The notes beneath the pieces were generated by a model. That model saw nothing but the letters and a program-made list of their open reading frames with translations. It did no database searches and was not told where the DNA came from. Shown here in pieces: positions 1 through 8,974 of a stretch of 64,000 nucleotides of DNA. Source of the DNA: Cupriavidus sp. (lineage in GTDB: Bacteria > Pseudomonadota > Gammaproteobacteria > Burkholderiales > Burkholderiaceae); the NCBI GenBank assembly GCA_031181345.1, contig JAPSLC010000001.1, positions 1 through 64,000 on the forward strand. Direction: 5' to 3'. The translations under genes were made by a program, and so were the position numbers. How positions within the stretch are numbered: position 1 is the stretch's first letter; every line of letters begins with the position of its first letter.

Positions 1-455
1 TCGTCTGCGAGGACAACAAATATGGCATCTCGGTCGAGAAGTCGGCTTCGACGTCGGTCGACAGCAATGCGGTCCGCGCCGCCGGCTACGGGATACCCGG
101 CGTACTGGTGGATACCAACGATGCGGTCGCAGTGTTCCGCGCGGCCGGCGTCGCGGTCGCGCGGGCGCGGCGCGGCGAAGGGCCCACGCTGATCGAGGTC
201 AAGACCGACCGCTACCTGGGCCACTTCCAGGGCGATCCGGAAACCTACCGGCCGAAGAACGAGGCGCAGACGCTGCGCCGGAACGATCCGATCGACCGGC
301 TCGGCAAGCAGCTGCGCGAGCAAGGCCTGCTCGATGACGAGGCCGATGCCGCGCTGCGCCGGCAGATCGTCGAGCGCGTCGATGCCGCCTACACGTTCGG
401 CCGCGAAAGCCCCTACCCCGCCCCGGAAGAAGCGCTGCAGCACGTGTTCGCGTGA
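1..455 (+). CDS. Thiamine-dependent dehydrogenase E1 component, alpha subunit (C-terminal part; start outside window)
   Basis: The open frame enters at the left edge (first full codon at base 3) and reads VCEDNKYGISVEKS, a stretch typical of the alpha subunit of pyruvate/acetoin/branched-chain 2-oxoacid dehydrogenases. It continues through the conserved EVKTDRYLGHFQGDPE-type segment to the stop at 453-455. The family decarboxylates a 2-oxoacid or acetoin with thiamine diphosphate and passes the acyl unit to lipoyl-E2. The TPP-binding GDG motif must lie upstream of the window. It is followed 67 bases later by the E1 beta gene. The downstream AcoR-like activator suggests an acetoin-type substrate, which is inference; the substrate cannot be read from this fragment. 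Confidence 0.9.
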   Translation, partial: VCEDNKYGISVEKSASTSVDSNAVRAAGYGIPGVLVDTNDAVAVFRAAGVAVARARRGEGPTLIEVKTDRYLGHFQGDPETYRPKNEAQTLRRNDPIDRLGKQLREQGLLDDEADAALRRQIVERVDAAYTFGRESPYPAPEEALQHVFA

Positions 456-522
456 GGGCGGCAACCAGGCTGGCCACACCGATCGCACGCTGCCCGCAAT
501 GACAGGACCAGGAGACAACCAG

Positions 523-1614
523 ATGCAACCCAACGACACCAACCCAGCCGCCGTGGCGACGCAGCCCGAGCGCAAACTGACCATGGCGCAAGCCATCGCC
601 GAGGCCATCGGCCAGGAGATGGAGCGCGACCCGAGCGTCTTCGTGATGGGCGAGGACATCGGCAAGTACGGCGGCATCTTCAGCGCCACCACAGGGCTGC
701 TGGACCGCTTCGGCCCCGAGCGGATCATGGACACGCCGATCTCGGAAACGGCGTTCATGGGCGCGGCGATCGGCGCCGCCGCCGAGGGGCTGCGCCCGAT
801 CGCCGAGCTGATGTTCGTCGACTTCTTCGGCGTCTGCTTCGACCAGATCTACAACCATCTGGCCAAGAACACGTACATGTCCGGCGGCCGCGTCAAGCTG
901 CCGGCCGTGGTGATGACCGGCATCGGCGGCGGCTACAACGACGCCGCGCAGCACTCGCAATGCCTCTACAGCACCTTCGCGCATATGCCGGGCATGAAGG
1001 TCGTGGTGCCGTCGAACGCCTACGACGCCAAGGGCCTGATGATCGAGGCGATCCGCGACGACAACCCGGTGGTGTTCTGCTACCACAAGGGGATCATGGG
1101 CCTGTCGTGGATGTCGTACTTCGAAGGCAGCACCACGGCAGTCCCCACCGAGGCCTACACGATCCCGTTCGGCAAGGCTCGCGTGGTGCGCGAGGGCCGC
1201 GACGTGACCATCGTCACGCTGAGCCAGATGGTGCAGAAGTCCGTGCTCGCAGCCGAGCGGCTGGCGGCGGAAGGCATCGACGTCGAGGTGGTCGACCTGC
1301 GCACGCTGGTGCCGCTGGACAAGCAGACCGTGCTCGAGTCCGTGGCCAGGACCGGCCGCCTGCTGATCGCCGACGAGGACTATCTGAGCTACGGGCTGTC
1401 CGGCGAGATCGCCGCGATCGTGGCCGAGCATCTCGACACGCTGTCGATGAAGGCGCCGGTTCGCCGCCTGGCCGTGCCCGACGTGCCGATTCCCTTCAGC
1501 CGTCCTCTCGAGAACTTCGTGATCCCGCAAGTGGACACGATCGCCGCCAGCGTCCGCGCGCTGATGCAATCCACCCCCGAACTGAAGCGAGAAGCAAAGA
1601 GAGAAGCAGCATGA
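523..1614 (+). CDS. Thiamine-dependent dehydrogenase E1 component, beta subunit
   Basis: The 363-residue protein carries the E1-beta signature: VFVMGEDIGKYGGIF near residue 40, the TPISETAFMGAAIGAA block and the C-terminal transketolase fold around VVDLRTLVPLD. It pairs with E1 alpha to form the heterotetrameric decarboxylase. The ATG at 523 was chosen because GGAG lies about 8 bases upstream. The frame stays open further back to 334, but that part overlaps E1 alpha and looks non-coding. The first ~20 residues (rich in N, P and A) are longer than usual; an internal ATG at the conserved TMAQAI could also serve. The last four bases overlap the start of the lipoyl gene (ATGA), indicating translational coupling. 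Confidence 0.93.
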   Translation: MQPNDTNPAAVATQPERKLTMAQAIAEAIGQEMERDPSVFVMGEDIGKYGGIFSATTGLLDRFGPERIMDTPISETAFMGAAIGAAAEGLRPIAELMFVDFFGVCFDQIYNHLAKNTYMSGGRVKLPAVVMTGIGGGYNDAAQHSQCLYSTFAHMPGMKVVVPSNAYDAKGLMIEAIRDDNPVVFCYHKGIMGLSWMSYFEGSTTAVPTEAYTIPFGKARVVREGRDVTIVTLSQMVQKSVLAAERLAAEGIDVEVVDLRTLVPLDKQTVLESVARTGRLLIADEDYLSYGLSGEIAAIVAEHLDTLSMKAPVRRLAVPDVPIPFSRPLENFVIPQVDTIAASVRALMQSTPELKREAKREAA

Positions 1615-1856
1615 CCGACGTAACGATGGCAGACGACGTGTGGGCCGATGTCGAGGAAGGCACCGAGGCCCTGTTGCAGGACTGGCAGGTCAATGTCGGC
1701 GACAGCGTCGCCGAAGGACAGACGCTGGTGGTGGCCGAGCTGGTGAAGACCACGCACGAGATCGTCGCGCCGGTGGCCGGCCGCATCACCGAGATCCTGG
1801 TGCAGTCGCAGGACACCTTCGCGCGCGGCGCCGTGCTGGCGCGCATCGAGGAGTAG
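1611..1856 (+). CDS. Free-standing lipoyl (biotinyl/lipoyl attachment) domain protein
   Basis: This 81-residue protein is essentially one lipoyl domain. Its hairpin core reads AELVKTTHEIVAPVAGRI, with the lysine at the swinging-arm position, preceded by GDSVAEGQ and followed by GAVLARIEE. In most complexes this domain is fused to the E2 acyltransferase; here it is a separate gene. The start overlaps the E1 beta stop by four bases and the stop is three bases before the E2 gene, so the stoichiometry is probably set by coupling. It presumably receives lipoate (perhaps via the LplA-like product two genes downstream) and shuttles acyl groups between E1 and the separate E2 core. Confidence 0.9.
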   Translation: MTDVTMADDVWADVEEGTEALLQDWQVNVGDSVAEGQTLVVAELVKTTHEIVAPVAGRITEILVQSQDTFARGAVLARIEE

Positions 1857-1859
1857 ATC

Positions 1860-2609
1860 ATGGCCGAAGCCTCACTGACGCTGGCGGCGGAGGACGGAAC
1901 CGCCGCGCCCGCGTCCCCGCCCGGGCCCGCGCCCGCGCGGCAGGCCATTCCCCTGACCGGCATGCGCGGCGCGATCGCGCGCGGCATGACGGCCGCCTGG
2001 CAGATCCCGCGTGTCGCGCATTCGCTCGAAGTCGATGTCAGTGCCGTCGAAGCGCGGCGCACAAAGCTGCAGGCCGAGCTGGGCGACAGCATCAAGGTCA
2101 CGCTGACCGCCTATCTGCTGCGTGCCGCCGCGCTGACGCTGCGGGCCCATCCGCGGCTGAACGCGCGCGTCACCGACAAGGAGATCGAGCTGATGCCCGA
2201 CGTCAATATCGGGCTCGCCGTCAGTCTCGACGACGGCCTGGTGGTACCGGTGCTGCGCGAGGTCGATCGCAAGTCGGTCCAGGAGATCGCCCGCGAGGCG
2301 CGCACGCTGGCCGAGGGCGCGCGCAGCGGCACGCTGGGCCCGGGCGCCTACCAGCGCGGCACCTTCACCATCAGCAATCTTGGCATGACCGAGGTCGAAC
2401 GCTTCACGCCGATCCTGCACGCGCCGCAGGCGGCGATTCTCGGCGTCACGCGGGTGATCCGCCGCGCGGTGGTCAAGGACGACTGGATCAGCATCGCGCC
2501 GATGATGGGCCTGCATCTGGTGTTCGACCATCGCGCCGTCGACGGCTACCCGGCCGCGGCGTTTCTCGGCGACCTGAAGCGGCGCCTCGAATCCGCGGAA
2601 GACTTGTGA
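1860..2609 (+). CDS. 2-oxoacid dehydrogenase acyltransferase (E2), catalytic domain only
   Basis: The 249-residue protein starts with a short Ala/Pro-rich segment and goes straight into the E2 core: IPLTGMRGAIARGM, GTFTISNLGM, and the active-site motif DHRAVDG near the C-terminus (His and Asp of HxxxDG present). Usual E2 proteins are 370-550 residues with one to three lipoyl domains plus a peripheral subunit-binding domain. Both are absent here. The lipoyl domain is supplied by the preceding gene; no E3/E1-binding domain is seen, so assembly must differ or use another protein. The stop shares a base with the next start. The lipoamide dehydrogenase (E3) is not in this window. Confidence 0.9.
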   Translation: MAEASLTLAAEDGTAAPASPPGPAPARQAIPLTGMRGAIARGMTAAWQIPRVAHSLEVDVSAVEARRTKLQAELGDSIKVTLTAYLLRAAALTLRAHPRLNARVTDKEIELMPDVNIGLAVSLDDGLVVPVLREVDRKSVQEIAREARTLAEGARSGTLGPGAYQRGTFTISNLGMTEVERFTPILHAPQAAILGVTRVIRRAVVKDDWISIAPMMGLHLVFDHRAVDGYPAAAFLGDLKRRLESAEDL

Positions 2610-3388
2610 TGGCCGCGCTCGCCCCGACCCTCGTCACCGCGACGCCGCACGCCGAGCAGGCCTGGAACGCACGGCAGTTGGCCGAGCCGGTCACCGAGCC
2701 GCGCCTGCGGCTGTGGACCTATCGCGCGCCCGGCGTGGTGTTCGGCTGCTCGCAGCGGGCGCTGCACGAGCGCACCGCGTTGGCCGACCGTGCGGTCGTG
2801 CGCGGCTCCGGCGGCGGCGCGGTGCTGACCGGACCGTGGATGCTGTCGGCCTCGATCGTGCTGCCGCCCGACCACGCGCTGCTGTCGAGCGGGCCGATCG
2901 GCAGCTACCGATGGCTCGGCGTGCTGCATGCGGGCCTGCTGCGCGACATGGGAATCGCAGCGTTCGCGCTGCCGCCCGAGCAGGCGCGCAGCCACCAGGC
3001 CGATGCGGCGCTGGACTGGGCCTGCTATGGCGGCCTGTCGCCCTGGGAAGTCGTGGTGGACGCGCGCAAGATCGTCGGCCTCGCGCAACTGCGCCGGCGC
3101 ACCGGCGTGCTGCTGACCTCGGGCACGCTGATCGCGCCGCCCGACTGGCGCCTGCTGTGCGAAGCGCTCGGGCAGCCGGCCGGCCTGGGCGACGCGCTCG
3201 CCGATCGCACCACCTCGTGCGAGACCGAGCTGGGCGCGCCGGTGATCGCGGAGGTGCTGGCCGACCGCCTGCACCACATGCTGACCGACGTGCTCGGCAG
3301 CGTGGCGGCCAACGACCTCGACGCCGTGCCGCGCGCATCCGTGCGCGCGCCGATGCGGCCGCGCGGTGCCCCGGCGCCGCCGGGCTAG
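2609..3388 (+). CDS. Lipoate-protein ligase A-like (BPL/LplA/LipB family) protein
   Basis: The 259-residue product has the LplA-family landmarks: VRGSGGGAVLTGP (residues ~64-76, the lipoate/ATP-binding glycine loop), CYGGLSPWEVVVDARKIVGLAQ with the conserved catalytic-type lysine, and RRRTGVLLTSGTL. The family activates lipoate with ATP and attaches it to lipoyl domains. Placement directly behind a free lipoyl-protein gene (TGATG overlap) suggests dedicated lipoylation of this complex. An ATG at 2609 is used; a GTG at 2606 is equally possible. The C-terminal accessory domain of E. coli LplA (337 residues) is not evident, so a transferase or amidotransferase activity within the same fold cannot be excluded. 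Confidence 0.82.
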   Translation: MAALAPTLVTATPHAEQAWNARQLAEPVTEPRLRLWTYRAPGVVFGCSQRALHERTALADRAVVRGSGGGAVLTGPWMLSASIVLPPDHALLSSGPIGSYRWLGVLHAGLLRDMGIAAFALPPEQARSHQADAALDWACYGGLSPWEVVVDARKIVGLAQLRRRTGVLLTSGTLIAPPDWRLLCEALGQPAGLGDALADRTTSCETELGAPVIAEVLADRLHHMLTDVLGSVAANDLDAVPRASVRAPMRPRGAPAPPG

Positions 3389-3450
3389 CGCGACGTCGCC
3401 ACACGACTCGCCCCAGAACCATACCGATATCCCACCGAAGGAGACGACAA

Positions 3451-4044
3451 ATGCAAGACGACATCCAGCAAGCGGATGCCGCCGCGCCCGCGGCCGGCAT
3501 GCGCATCGTGGCCAAGACCCAGCCGGTGACCCGGCGCGGCTTTCTGCGCGGCACGGGCCTGGCCGCCATCGGCGTCGCGGTGATCTCGCCGGGCGCACTG
3601 GCCAAACCCGCCCGCGAGGCGCTGGTCACCGACCTGAAGGCGCTGGGCACGCCGACCGCGCGCACGCTGCTGGCGATGGCGCGCGACATCTTCCCGCACG
3701 ACCGCTTCGCCGATCGCTACTACGTGCAGGCCATCGCGCCGCTCGATCAGGCCGCCGCCAAGGACAGGAACGTCCGCGCGCTGTTGCAGCGAGGCGCGCG
3801 CGAGCTCGACGCGGCCGCGCAGCGCAAGCACGGCAAACCCTATGCCGAGCTGCAGGACGAGGCCGATCGCGTCGCGCTGCTCAAGGCCATCGAGACCACG
3901 CCCTTCTTCGAGAAGGTACGCGGCGAGATGGTGACCAGCCTCTACGACAACAAGGCGGTGTGGCCGCTGCTCGGCTATGAGGGCTCGTCCTGGGAGAAGG
4001 GCGGCTACGCCAACCGCGGCTTCAACGACATCGACTGGATCTGA
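3451..4044 (+). CDS. Tat-exported gluconate 2-dehydrogenase subunit 3-like protein
   Basis: The 197-residue protein begins with a twin-arginine signal (TRRGFLRGTGLAAIGVAVIS, residues ~27-46). The mature part has the TARTLLAMARDIFPHD...YYVQAI pattern of the gluconate 2-dehydrogenase subunit 3 family and ends NRGFNDIDWI. In that family the small subunit carries the folded flavin subunit across the membrane by the Tat route. The next gene encodes exactly such a GMC flavoprotein without its own signal, supporting co-export. A good ribosome site (GAAGGAGACGAC) precedes the ATG. It lies 62 bases behind the lipoate-ligase-like gene, probably within the same operon. Confidence 0.85.
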   Translation: MQDDIQQADAAAPAAGMRIVAKTQPVTRRGFLRGTGLAAIGVAVISPGALAKPAREALVTDLKALGTPTARTLLAMARDIFPHDRFADRYYVQAIAPLDQAAAKDRNVRALLQRGARELDAAAQRKHGKPYAELQDEADRVALLKAIETTPFFEKVRGEMVTSLYDNKAVWPLLGYEGSSWEKGGYANRGFNDIDWI

Positions 4045-4136
4045 TCCGCGCACGCGGATCGCAGGGCTGCACAGACAGCATCGCGGACGGCGCCGCGGAC
4101 AGTACCGCAGGCCCCGATACAACACTGGAGACAAAC

Positions 4137-5714
4137 ATGGCAACACGGATCGACCTGAACGACCGCGATGCGGTCGTCATCATCGGCTCGGGCGCGGGCG
4201 GCGCCACGCTGGCCAACGAACTGGCGCAGCGCGGCATCGGCAAGATCGTGATCCTCGAGGCCGGCAAGCACTACACGCAGGCCGACTTCGAGAACGACGA
4301 ATGGGCGATGTTCCGCAAGATCTCGTGGCTCGACAAGCGGATCTCGGCAGGCGGCTGGCACCACACCAGGACCTATCCGAACCTCCCGGCGTGGATCGTC
4401 AAGGCGGTCGGCGGCTCGACCATCCACTGGTCCGGCGTCGCGCTGCGCTTCCAGCCGCATGACTTCCGCACGCGGCAGATCTACGGCCAGGTCGAAGGCG
4501 CCAACGTGCTGGACTGGCCGATCACCTACGAGGAACTGGCGCCCTACTACGACAAGGCCGAGAAGAAGATGGGCGTGACCGGCAGCGCGGCCAGCGGCCA
4601 GCCGCCGATGCCCGAGAGCAACCAGTACAAGGTAGTCGCGGCCGGCGCGCGCAAGATCGGCTATCGCAAGATCGTGCGGCCCGTGGCGTCCAATTCCACG
4701 CCCTACGACGGCCGTCCGGCGTGCCAGCAGGCCGGCTTCTGCATGCAGGGCTGCAAGATCGGCGCCAAATGGTCGGCGCTCTACACCGAGATCCCGAAGG
4801 CGCTGGCGACCGGCCGCGTCGAGCTGCGGCCCGAAAGCATGGTGCTGCAGGTCCAGCACGACAAGTCCGGCAAGGTAAACGGCGTGCTGTATGCCGACAG
4901 CAAGGGCCGCAAGCATCTGCAGAAGGCGCGCGTGGTCTGCGTCGCGGGCAACTCGATCGAATCGCCGCGGCTGCTGCTGAACTCGGCGTCCAGCCTGTTC
5001 CCGAACGGGCTGGCCAACTCCTCGGGACAGGTGGGCCGCAACTACATGAACCATGCGACCGCGGCGGCGGTGGCGATCCATCGCAAGCCGGTCTATATGT
5101 ACCGCGGCTTCGATATCGGCGCGGTGGTCGCCGACGAGGTCGCGCTCAATACGAAGCGCGGCTTCAACGGCGGCTACTATCTGGAAGGGCTGGCGCTGGG
5201 CCTGCCCTATACGGCGGCCTTCATGAAGCCCGGCGGCTGGGGACGCGACGTGACCTCGGCACTGGAGCAGTACGACCATATGACGGCGATCTGGGTCTGC
5301 GGCGAGGACATGGCGCGCGAGCAGAACACCATCACGCTGCACCCGACCGAGAAGGACCAGTACGGCCTGCCGATCCCGATCGTGACCAAGACCTACCACC
5401 GCAACGACGAAGCCATCGCGGCGCACGGGCTGCAACAGTTCCGCAAGCTGTCCGAGGCGGTCGGCGCGACGCGGGTCATCGATATGCCGGCGTATCCCGC
5501 CAGTCACAATATGGGCACCAACCGGATGAGCGCCAACGCCCGCGACGGCGTAGTCAATCGCTGGGGTCAGGCGCACGACGTCAAGAACCTGTTCGTCTCG
5601 GACGGCAGCCAGTTCACCTCGAGCTCCGCCGCCAACCCGACGCTGACCATCGTAGCGCTGGCCATCCGCCAGGCCGAATATCTGGCCGGCGCGCTGCGCA
5701 AGGGCGAGGTCTGA
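4137..5714 (+). CDS. GMC-family FAD-dependent oxidoreductase (large subunit, membrane alcohol/sugar dehydrogenase type)
   Basis: The 525-residue protein opens with a Rossmann FAD site (VVIIGSGAGGATLANEL, residues ~13-29). It carries the GGSTIHWSGVALRF substrate-domain motif and the C-terminal GMC signature with SHNMGTNRM (likely catalytic His) and SDGSQFTSSSAANPTLT (second His/Asn position filled by Asn). It resembles gluconate/2-keto-gluconate/alcohol dehydrogenase large subunits that donate electrons to cytochrome c. No signal peptide is present, so export with the preceding Tat subunit is inferred. No cytochrome c subunit gene follows, which is unusual for the three-subunit enzymes. The substrate is unknown; an alcohol or diol feeding the adjacent dehydrogenase complex is a reasonable guess. 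Confidence 0.88.
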   Translation: MATRIDLNDRDAVVIIGSGAGGATLANELAQRGIGKIVILEAGKHYTQADFENDEWAMFRKISWLDKRISAGGWHHTRTYPNLPAWIVKAVGGSTIHWSGVALRFQPHDFRTRQIYGQVEGANVLDWPITYEELAPYYDKAEKKMGVTGSAASGQPPMPESNQYKVVAAGARKIGYRKIVRPVASNSTPYDGRPACQQAGFCMQGCKIGAKWSALYTEIPKALATGRVELRPESMVLQVQHDKSGKVNGVLYADSKGRKHLQKARVVCVAGNSIESPRLLLNSASSLFPNGLANSSGQVGRNYMNHATAAAVAIHRKPVYMYRGFDIGAVVADEVALNTKRGFNGGYYLEGLALGLPYTAAFMKPGGWGRDVTSALEQYDHMTAIWVCGEDMAREQNTITLHPTEKDQYGLPIPIVTKTYHRNDEAIAAHGLQQFRKLSEAVGATRVIDMPAYPASHNMGTNRMSANARDGVVNRWGQAHDVKNLFVSDGSQFTSSSAANPTLTIVALAIRQAEYLAGALRKGEV

Positions 5715-5809
5715 GCCCGGGCTTGTCGGGATTGAAGTCCGCCCCGAGGCTGGTGTAAGGTCGTCGCGCCTGGGAAGGCGTTGGCTTTTCCCGCCGCCAT
5801 GACGGGACT

Positions 5810-5835
5810 CCCTCTCCCGCCCCTGCGGGAGAGGG
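5810..5835. terminator. Strong GC-rich hairpin after the GMC gene
   Basis: An 11-bp stem (CCCTCTCCCGC paired with GCGGGAGAGGG) closes a 4-base CCCT loop about 95 bases after the GMC stop codon. It is followed by a second CCGGGGAGAGGGC run. There is no clear T-tract, so it may be a REP-like structural element that stabilises or ends the upstream transcript rather than a classical intrinsic terminator. Confidence 0.5.
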
Positions 5836-5967
5836 GCCGGGGAGAGGGCAAAGGCGACCCACTGTACCGACACCGCCCGCCACCCCGCCTATATTGGATA
5901 ACAGCACCCACACAACAACACAAAAGCGTCGCCCGTCCTCACGGCAAGGCGCAGCGAAGGAGACCCT

Positions 5968-7929
5968 GTGATCAGTGCCAAGCAAGCCGCCCACCGGCAT
6001 GCCCATGTCGAGCAGGTGCTGACGCTCGCCAGCCAGGCCGATCCGGAGCGGCCGCCGCTCAGCGAGATCGAGCGCTCGTGGATCCGCTGCGTGAACGAAT
6101 ACGGCATGGACCCCGGCCGGCGCATGCCCGCGCATATCGTGGAAGCGGGACGGCTGCGCGAGCACAAGGATCAGATCGAGGACTTCCTCGGCGTGGCCCG
6201 CACCGGCATGGAGCAGCTGTACAAGCGCATGTCCTCGCTCGGCTACGTGCTGCTGCTGACCGATTCGCACGGCATCGCGGTCGACTTCATCGGCAACGAC
6301 CAGTGGGATCGCGAGCTCAAGAGCTCCGGGCTCTATCTCGGCGCGGACTGGAGCGAGCGCCAGGCCGGCACCTGCGCGGTGGGCACCTGCATCGTCGAGC
6401 AGCATGCGGTCACCTGCCATCAGACCGACCACTTCGATGTCTCGCATATCAGCCTGACCTGCAACAGCGCGCCGCTGTTCGACCCCACCGGCGGCTTTCT
6501 CGGCGTGCTCGACGTATCGGCGCTGACCTCGCCCGGTCCGCGCGAGAGCCAGCATCTGGCGCTGCAGATGACGGCGATGTACGCGCAGATGATCGAGGAC
6601 GCCAATTTCCTGCGCTACTTCCGCGACCGCTGGATCCTGCGGCTGGGCGCGACCTGGTCGCTGGTCGACGTCAGCGGCGAGATCATGGTGGCCTTCGACG
6701 CCGACGGCATCGTCTGCGGCATCAACAGCGGCGCGCGCCGCGCACTGCGGGCCGCAGACCATGGCCCGGTGATCGGACGCCCGCTGACGATGCTGTTCCG
6801 CGAGAGCATGAGCGACCTGTGGCGGATCGCACGCGCCGGCATGTCGTCGGACCGCGCCACGCTGCGCACGCATGGCGACGAGGTCTACTACGCCAGCGCG
6901 ATCGCGCCGCGCGTGATGCCGCACCGCATCGCCACACCGGCGGCGCCCGAGCCGGGCGACACTGCCGCGCTCGATGCGCTGGGCGCCGACGACGCGCAGA
7001 TGCAGCGGTTGATCACGCAGGCCAGGCGCCTCGCCAACAAGCCGCTCAATGTGCTGATCCACGGCGAGACGGGCACCGGCAAGGAGGTCCTGGCCAAGGC
7101 GCTGCACCAGAGCAGCAACCGGCGCGAGCACGCCTTCATCGCGGTCAATTGCGCCGCCATTCCCGAGACGCTGATCGAGAGCGAGCTGTTCGGCTATACC
7201 GCGGGCACCTTCACCGGCGCGCGCGGCAAGGGCATGCGGGGCCTGATCGCGCAGAGCGATGGCGGAACGCTGTTCCTGGACGAGATCGGCGACATGCCGC
7301 TGCATCTGCAAAGCCGGCTGCTGCGCGTGCTGTCCGAGCGCGAGGTCACGCCGCTCGGCGCACAGCGTCCGGTCGCGGTCGACCTGCGCGTGGTCGCGGC
7401 CTCGCACCGCGACCTGCGGCAGCTGATCGCCGAGGGGCGCTTTCGCGAGGACCTGTATTACCGGCTGTGCGGCGCCACGCTGTATCTGCCGACCTTGCGC
7501 GAGCGCCAGGACAAGGCCTATCTGATCGAGCGCATCTGCCAGGAGGAAGCGGCCCAGCTGCAGATCGACGCCACGCTGTCGAGCGAGGCGTGGCGTGCGA
7601 TGCTGGCCTACGACTGGCCCGGCAATGTGCGCCAGCTGTGCAATGTGCTGCGCTTCGCGCTGGCGATGAGCGACGGCGGCCATATCGATCTGGGCGATCT
7701 GCCGCCGGAGGTGACCGACGCCGGCACGGCCACCGCGCTACGCGCGTTGCCCGCACCGGACCCCGCCGGCTCGCCGGTCCCCGACGATCCGAAGGCGCGC
7801 CAGTTGCTCGCCGCGCTGCAGGCGCACCACTGGAACGTGACCGAGGTGGCCGCGGCCTGCGGCATCTCGCGGGCGACGGTCTACCGGCAGATGGAGCGTT
7901 TCGGCATCGTCGCACCGAACCGGCGCTAG
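5968..7929 (+). CDS. acoR: AcoR-like sigma-54-dependent transcriptional activator
   Basis: The 653-residue protein has an N-terminal GAF-like sensor region ([15 protein letters not shown] is typical of AcoR proteins). This is followed by the sigma-54 AAA+ domain with Walker A GETGTGKE at residues 366-373, Walker [12 protein letters not shown] and the arginine-finger region. A C-terminal Fis-type helix-turn-helix ([20 protein letters not shown]) completes it. AcoR-family proteins activate acetoin or alcohol catabolic genes from -24/-12 promoters. The sigma-54 contact loop reads GTFTGA (413-418) instead of the textbook GAFTGA. The start is a GTG with GAAGGAG upstream. It probably controls the preceding dehydrogenase cluster; that promoter would lie left of the window. 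Confidence 0.88.
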   Translation: MISAKQAAHRHAHVEQVLTLASQADPERPPLSEIERSWIRCVNEYGMDPGRRMPAHIVEAGRLREHKDQIEDFLGVARTGMEQLYKRMSSLGYVLLLTDSHGIAVDFIGNDQWDRELKSSGLYLGADWSERQAGTCAVGTCIVEQHAVTCHQTDHFDVSHISLTCNSAPLFDPTGGFLGVLDVSALTSPGPRESQHLALQMTAMYAQMIEDANFLRYFRDRWILRLGATWSLVDVSGEIMVAFDADGIVCGINSGARRALRAADHGPVIGRPLTMLFRESMSDLWRIARAGMSSDRATLRTHGDEVYYASAIAPRVMPHRIATPAAPEPGDTAALDALGADDAQMQRLITQARRLANKPLNVLIHGETGTGKEVLAKALHQSSNRREHAFIAVNCAAIPETLIESELFGYTAGTFTGARGKGMRGLIAQSDGGTLFLDEIGDMPLHLQSRLLRVLSEREVTPLGAQRPVAVDLRVVAASHRDLRQLIAEGRFREDLYYRLCGATLYLPTLRERQDKAYLIERICQEEAAQLQIDATLSSEAWRAMLAYDWPGNVRQLCNVLRFALAMSDGGHIDLGDLPPEVTDAGTATALRALPAPDPAGSPVPDDPKARQLLAALQAHHWNVTEVAAACGISRATVYRQMERFGIVAPNRR

Positions 7930-8057
7930 GCTGCCCCAAGGCGGCCGCCAGGGCCAACGCTGCGACGCGAGGCGGCTGGCATGGCCGCCGGGACCGACGT
8001 ACCATCGCTGCATCGACCGATCCTGCCGACGTTGCCGACCCTTCCGACGCTACCGCC

Positions 8058-8843
8058 ATGCCCCTGCCCGCCGAACGCCTGAACGAATATCTGGACTTCG
8101 CCCACCGCCTGGCCGACGCGGCCGCGGCGCAAAGCCTGCCGCTGTTCCGCACCCATGCCGAGGTGCAGGACAAGGGCGGCCGGCGCTTCGACCCCGTCAC
8201 CGCCGCCGACCAGGCGGCCGAAACCGCGATGCGCGAGCTGATCGCGGCCACCTATCCCGACCATGGCATTCATGGCGAGGAACACGAGCGCATCGAGGGC
8301 ACGTCGCCGCTGACCTGGGTGCTGGACCCGATCGATGGCACGCGCGCCTTCATCACCGGCTTGCCGCTGTGGGGCACGCTGATCGCGCTGAACGACGGTG
8401 ACCGGCCCGTGCTGGGGGTGATGGACCAGCCGTTCACCGGCGAGCGCTTCGTCGGCACCTGCGATGCCGCCTGGCTCGGCAAGACGCCGCTGCGCACGCG
8501 GCCGTGCGCGAGCCTGGCCGAGGCCAAGCTGATGTGCACCACGCCGGAGATGTTCGGCGACGAGCCCGAATGGAAGGCGTTCCGCTGCGTGGCCGACCGC
8601 TCGCGGCTGCTGCGCTATGGCGGCGACTGCTACGCCTATTGCATGGTGGCCGCGGGGCATGTCGATGCGGTGGTCGAGGCCGGCCTGCAGCCCTACGACG
8701 TGCAGGCCTTGATCCCGATCGTCGAAGGCGCGGGCGGCATCGTCACCAGTTGGACGGGGGACGATCCGCAGCATGGCGGCCGCGTGGTGGCCTGCGGCGA
8801 TCGCCGCCTGCATGCGGAGATCCTGGCGGCGCTGGCGGAATAG
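8058..8843 (+). CDS. Inositol monophosphatase-family phosphatase, likely histidinol-phosphatase
   Basis: The 261-residue protein has the lithium-sensitive phosphatase motifs: DPVTAADQAAE, GEEHE (metal-binding Glu pair), LDPIDGTRAFITGLPLWGTLIAL (the DPIDGT metal site) and GGDCYAYCMVAAGHVDAVVEAGLQPYDVQAL near the C-terminus. The RAFITGLPLWGTLI variant and the length resemble HisN-type histidinol-phosphate phosphatases more than inositol or CysQ enzymes. The assignment to histidine synthesis is inferred from family likeness only, since no other his genes are near. The ATG at 8058 is used; no strong ribosome site is visible. Short CCGACG-type repeats precede it. Confidence 0.8.
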   Translation: MPLPAERLNEYLDFAHRLADAAAAQSLPLFRTHAEVQDKGGRRFDPVTAADQAAETAMRELIAATYPDHGIHGEEHERIEGTSPLTWVLDPIDGTRAFITGLPLWGTLIALNDGDRPVLGVMDQPFTGERFVGTCDAAWLGKTPLRTRPCASLAEAKLMCTTPEMFGDEPEWKAFRCVADRSRLLRYGGDCYAYCMVAAGHVDAVVEAGLQPYDVQALIPIVEGAGGIVTSWTGDDPQHGGRVVACGDRRLHAEILAALAE

Positions 8844-8974
8844 CACGAGGAATGGCCGGATCGCGCCGGCATCGGCGAGCAACCCGGCCGCAGATCTCCC
8901 GTCGCGGCGCGGCGCCGGTTATGATGCGCGATTATCGAACGATCGCTGCCGCCCGTGTTCCGGGCCTCTTCCGT

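Noticed and set aside
455..522. Sigma-54 (-24/-12) promoter inside the dehydrogenase operon
   Set aside because: No GG-N10-GC element with acceptable flanks was found in this gap or before the Tat-subunit gene; the AcoR-dependent promoter is probably left of the window.
199..1569. Minus-strand 456-codon frame across E1 alpha/E1 beta
   Set aside because: It is antisense to two clear dehydrogenase genes and His/Arg-rich with no motifs; a composition artefact.
5781..8057. Upstream extension of the inositol-monophosphatase frame through the AcoR gene
   Set aside because: The protein homology begins at MPLPAERLNEYL (8058); the earlier part is a frame-shifted reading of acoR with Arg/Ala-rich nonsense composition.
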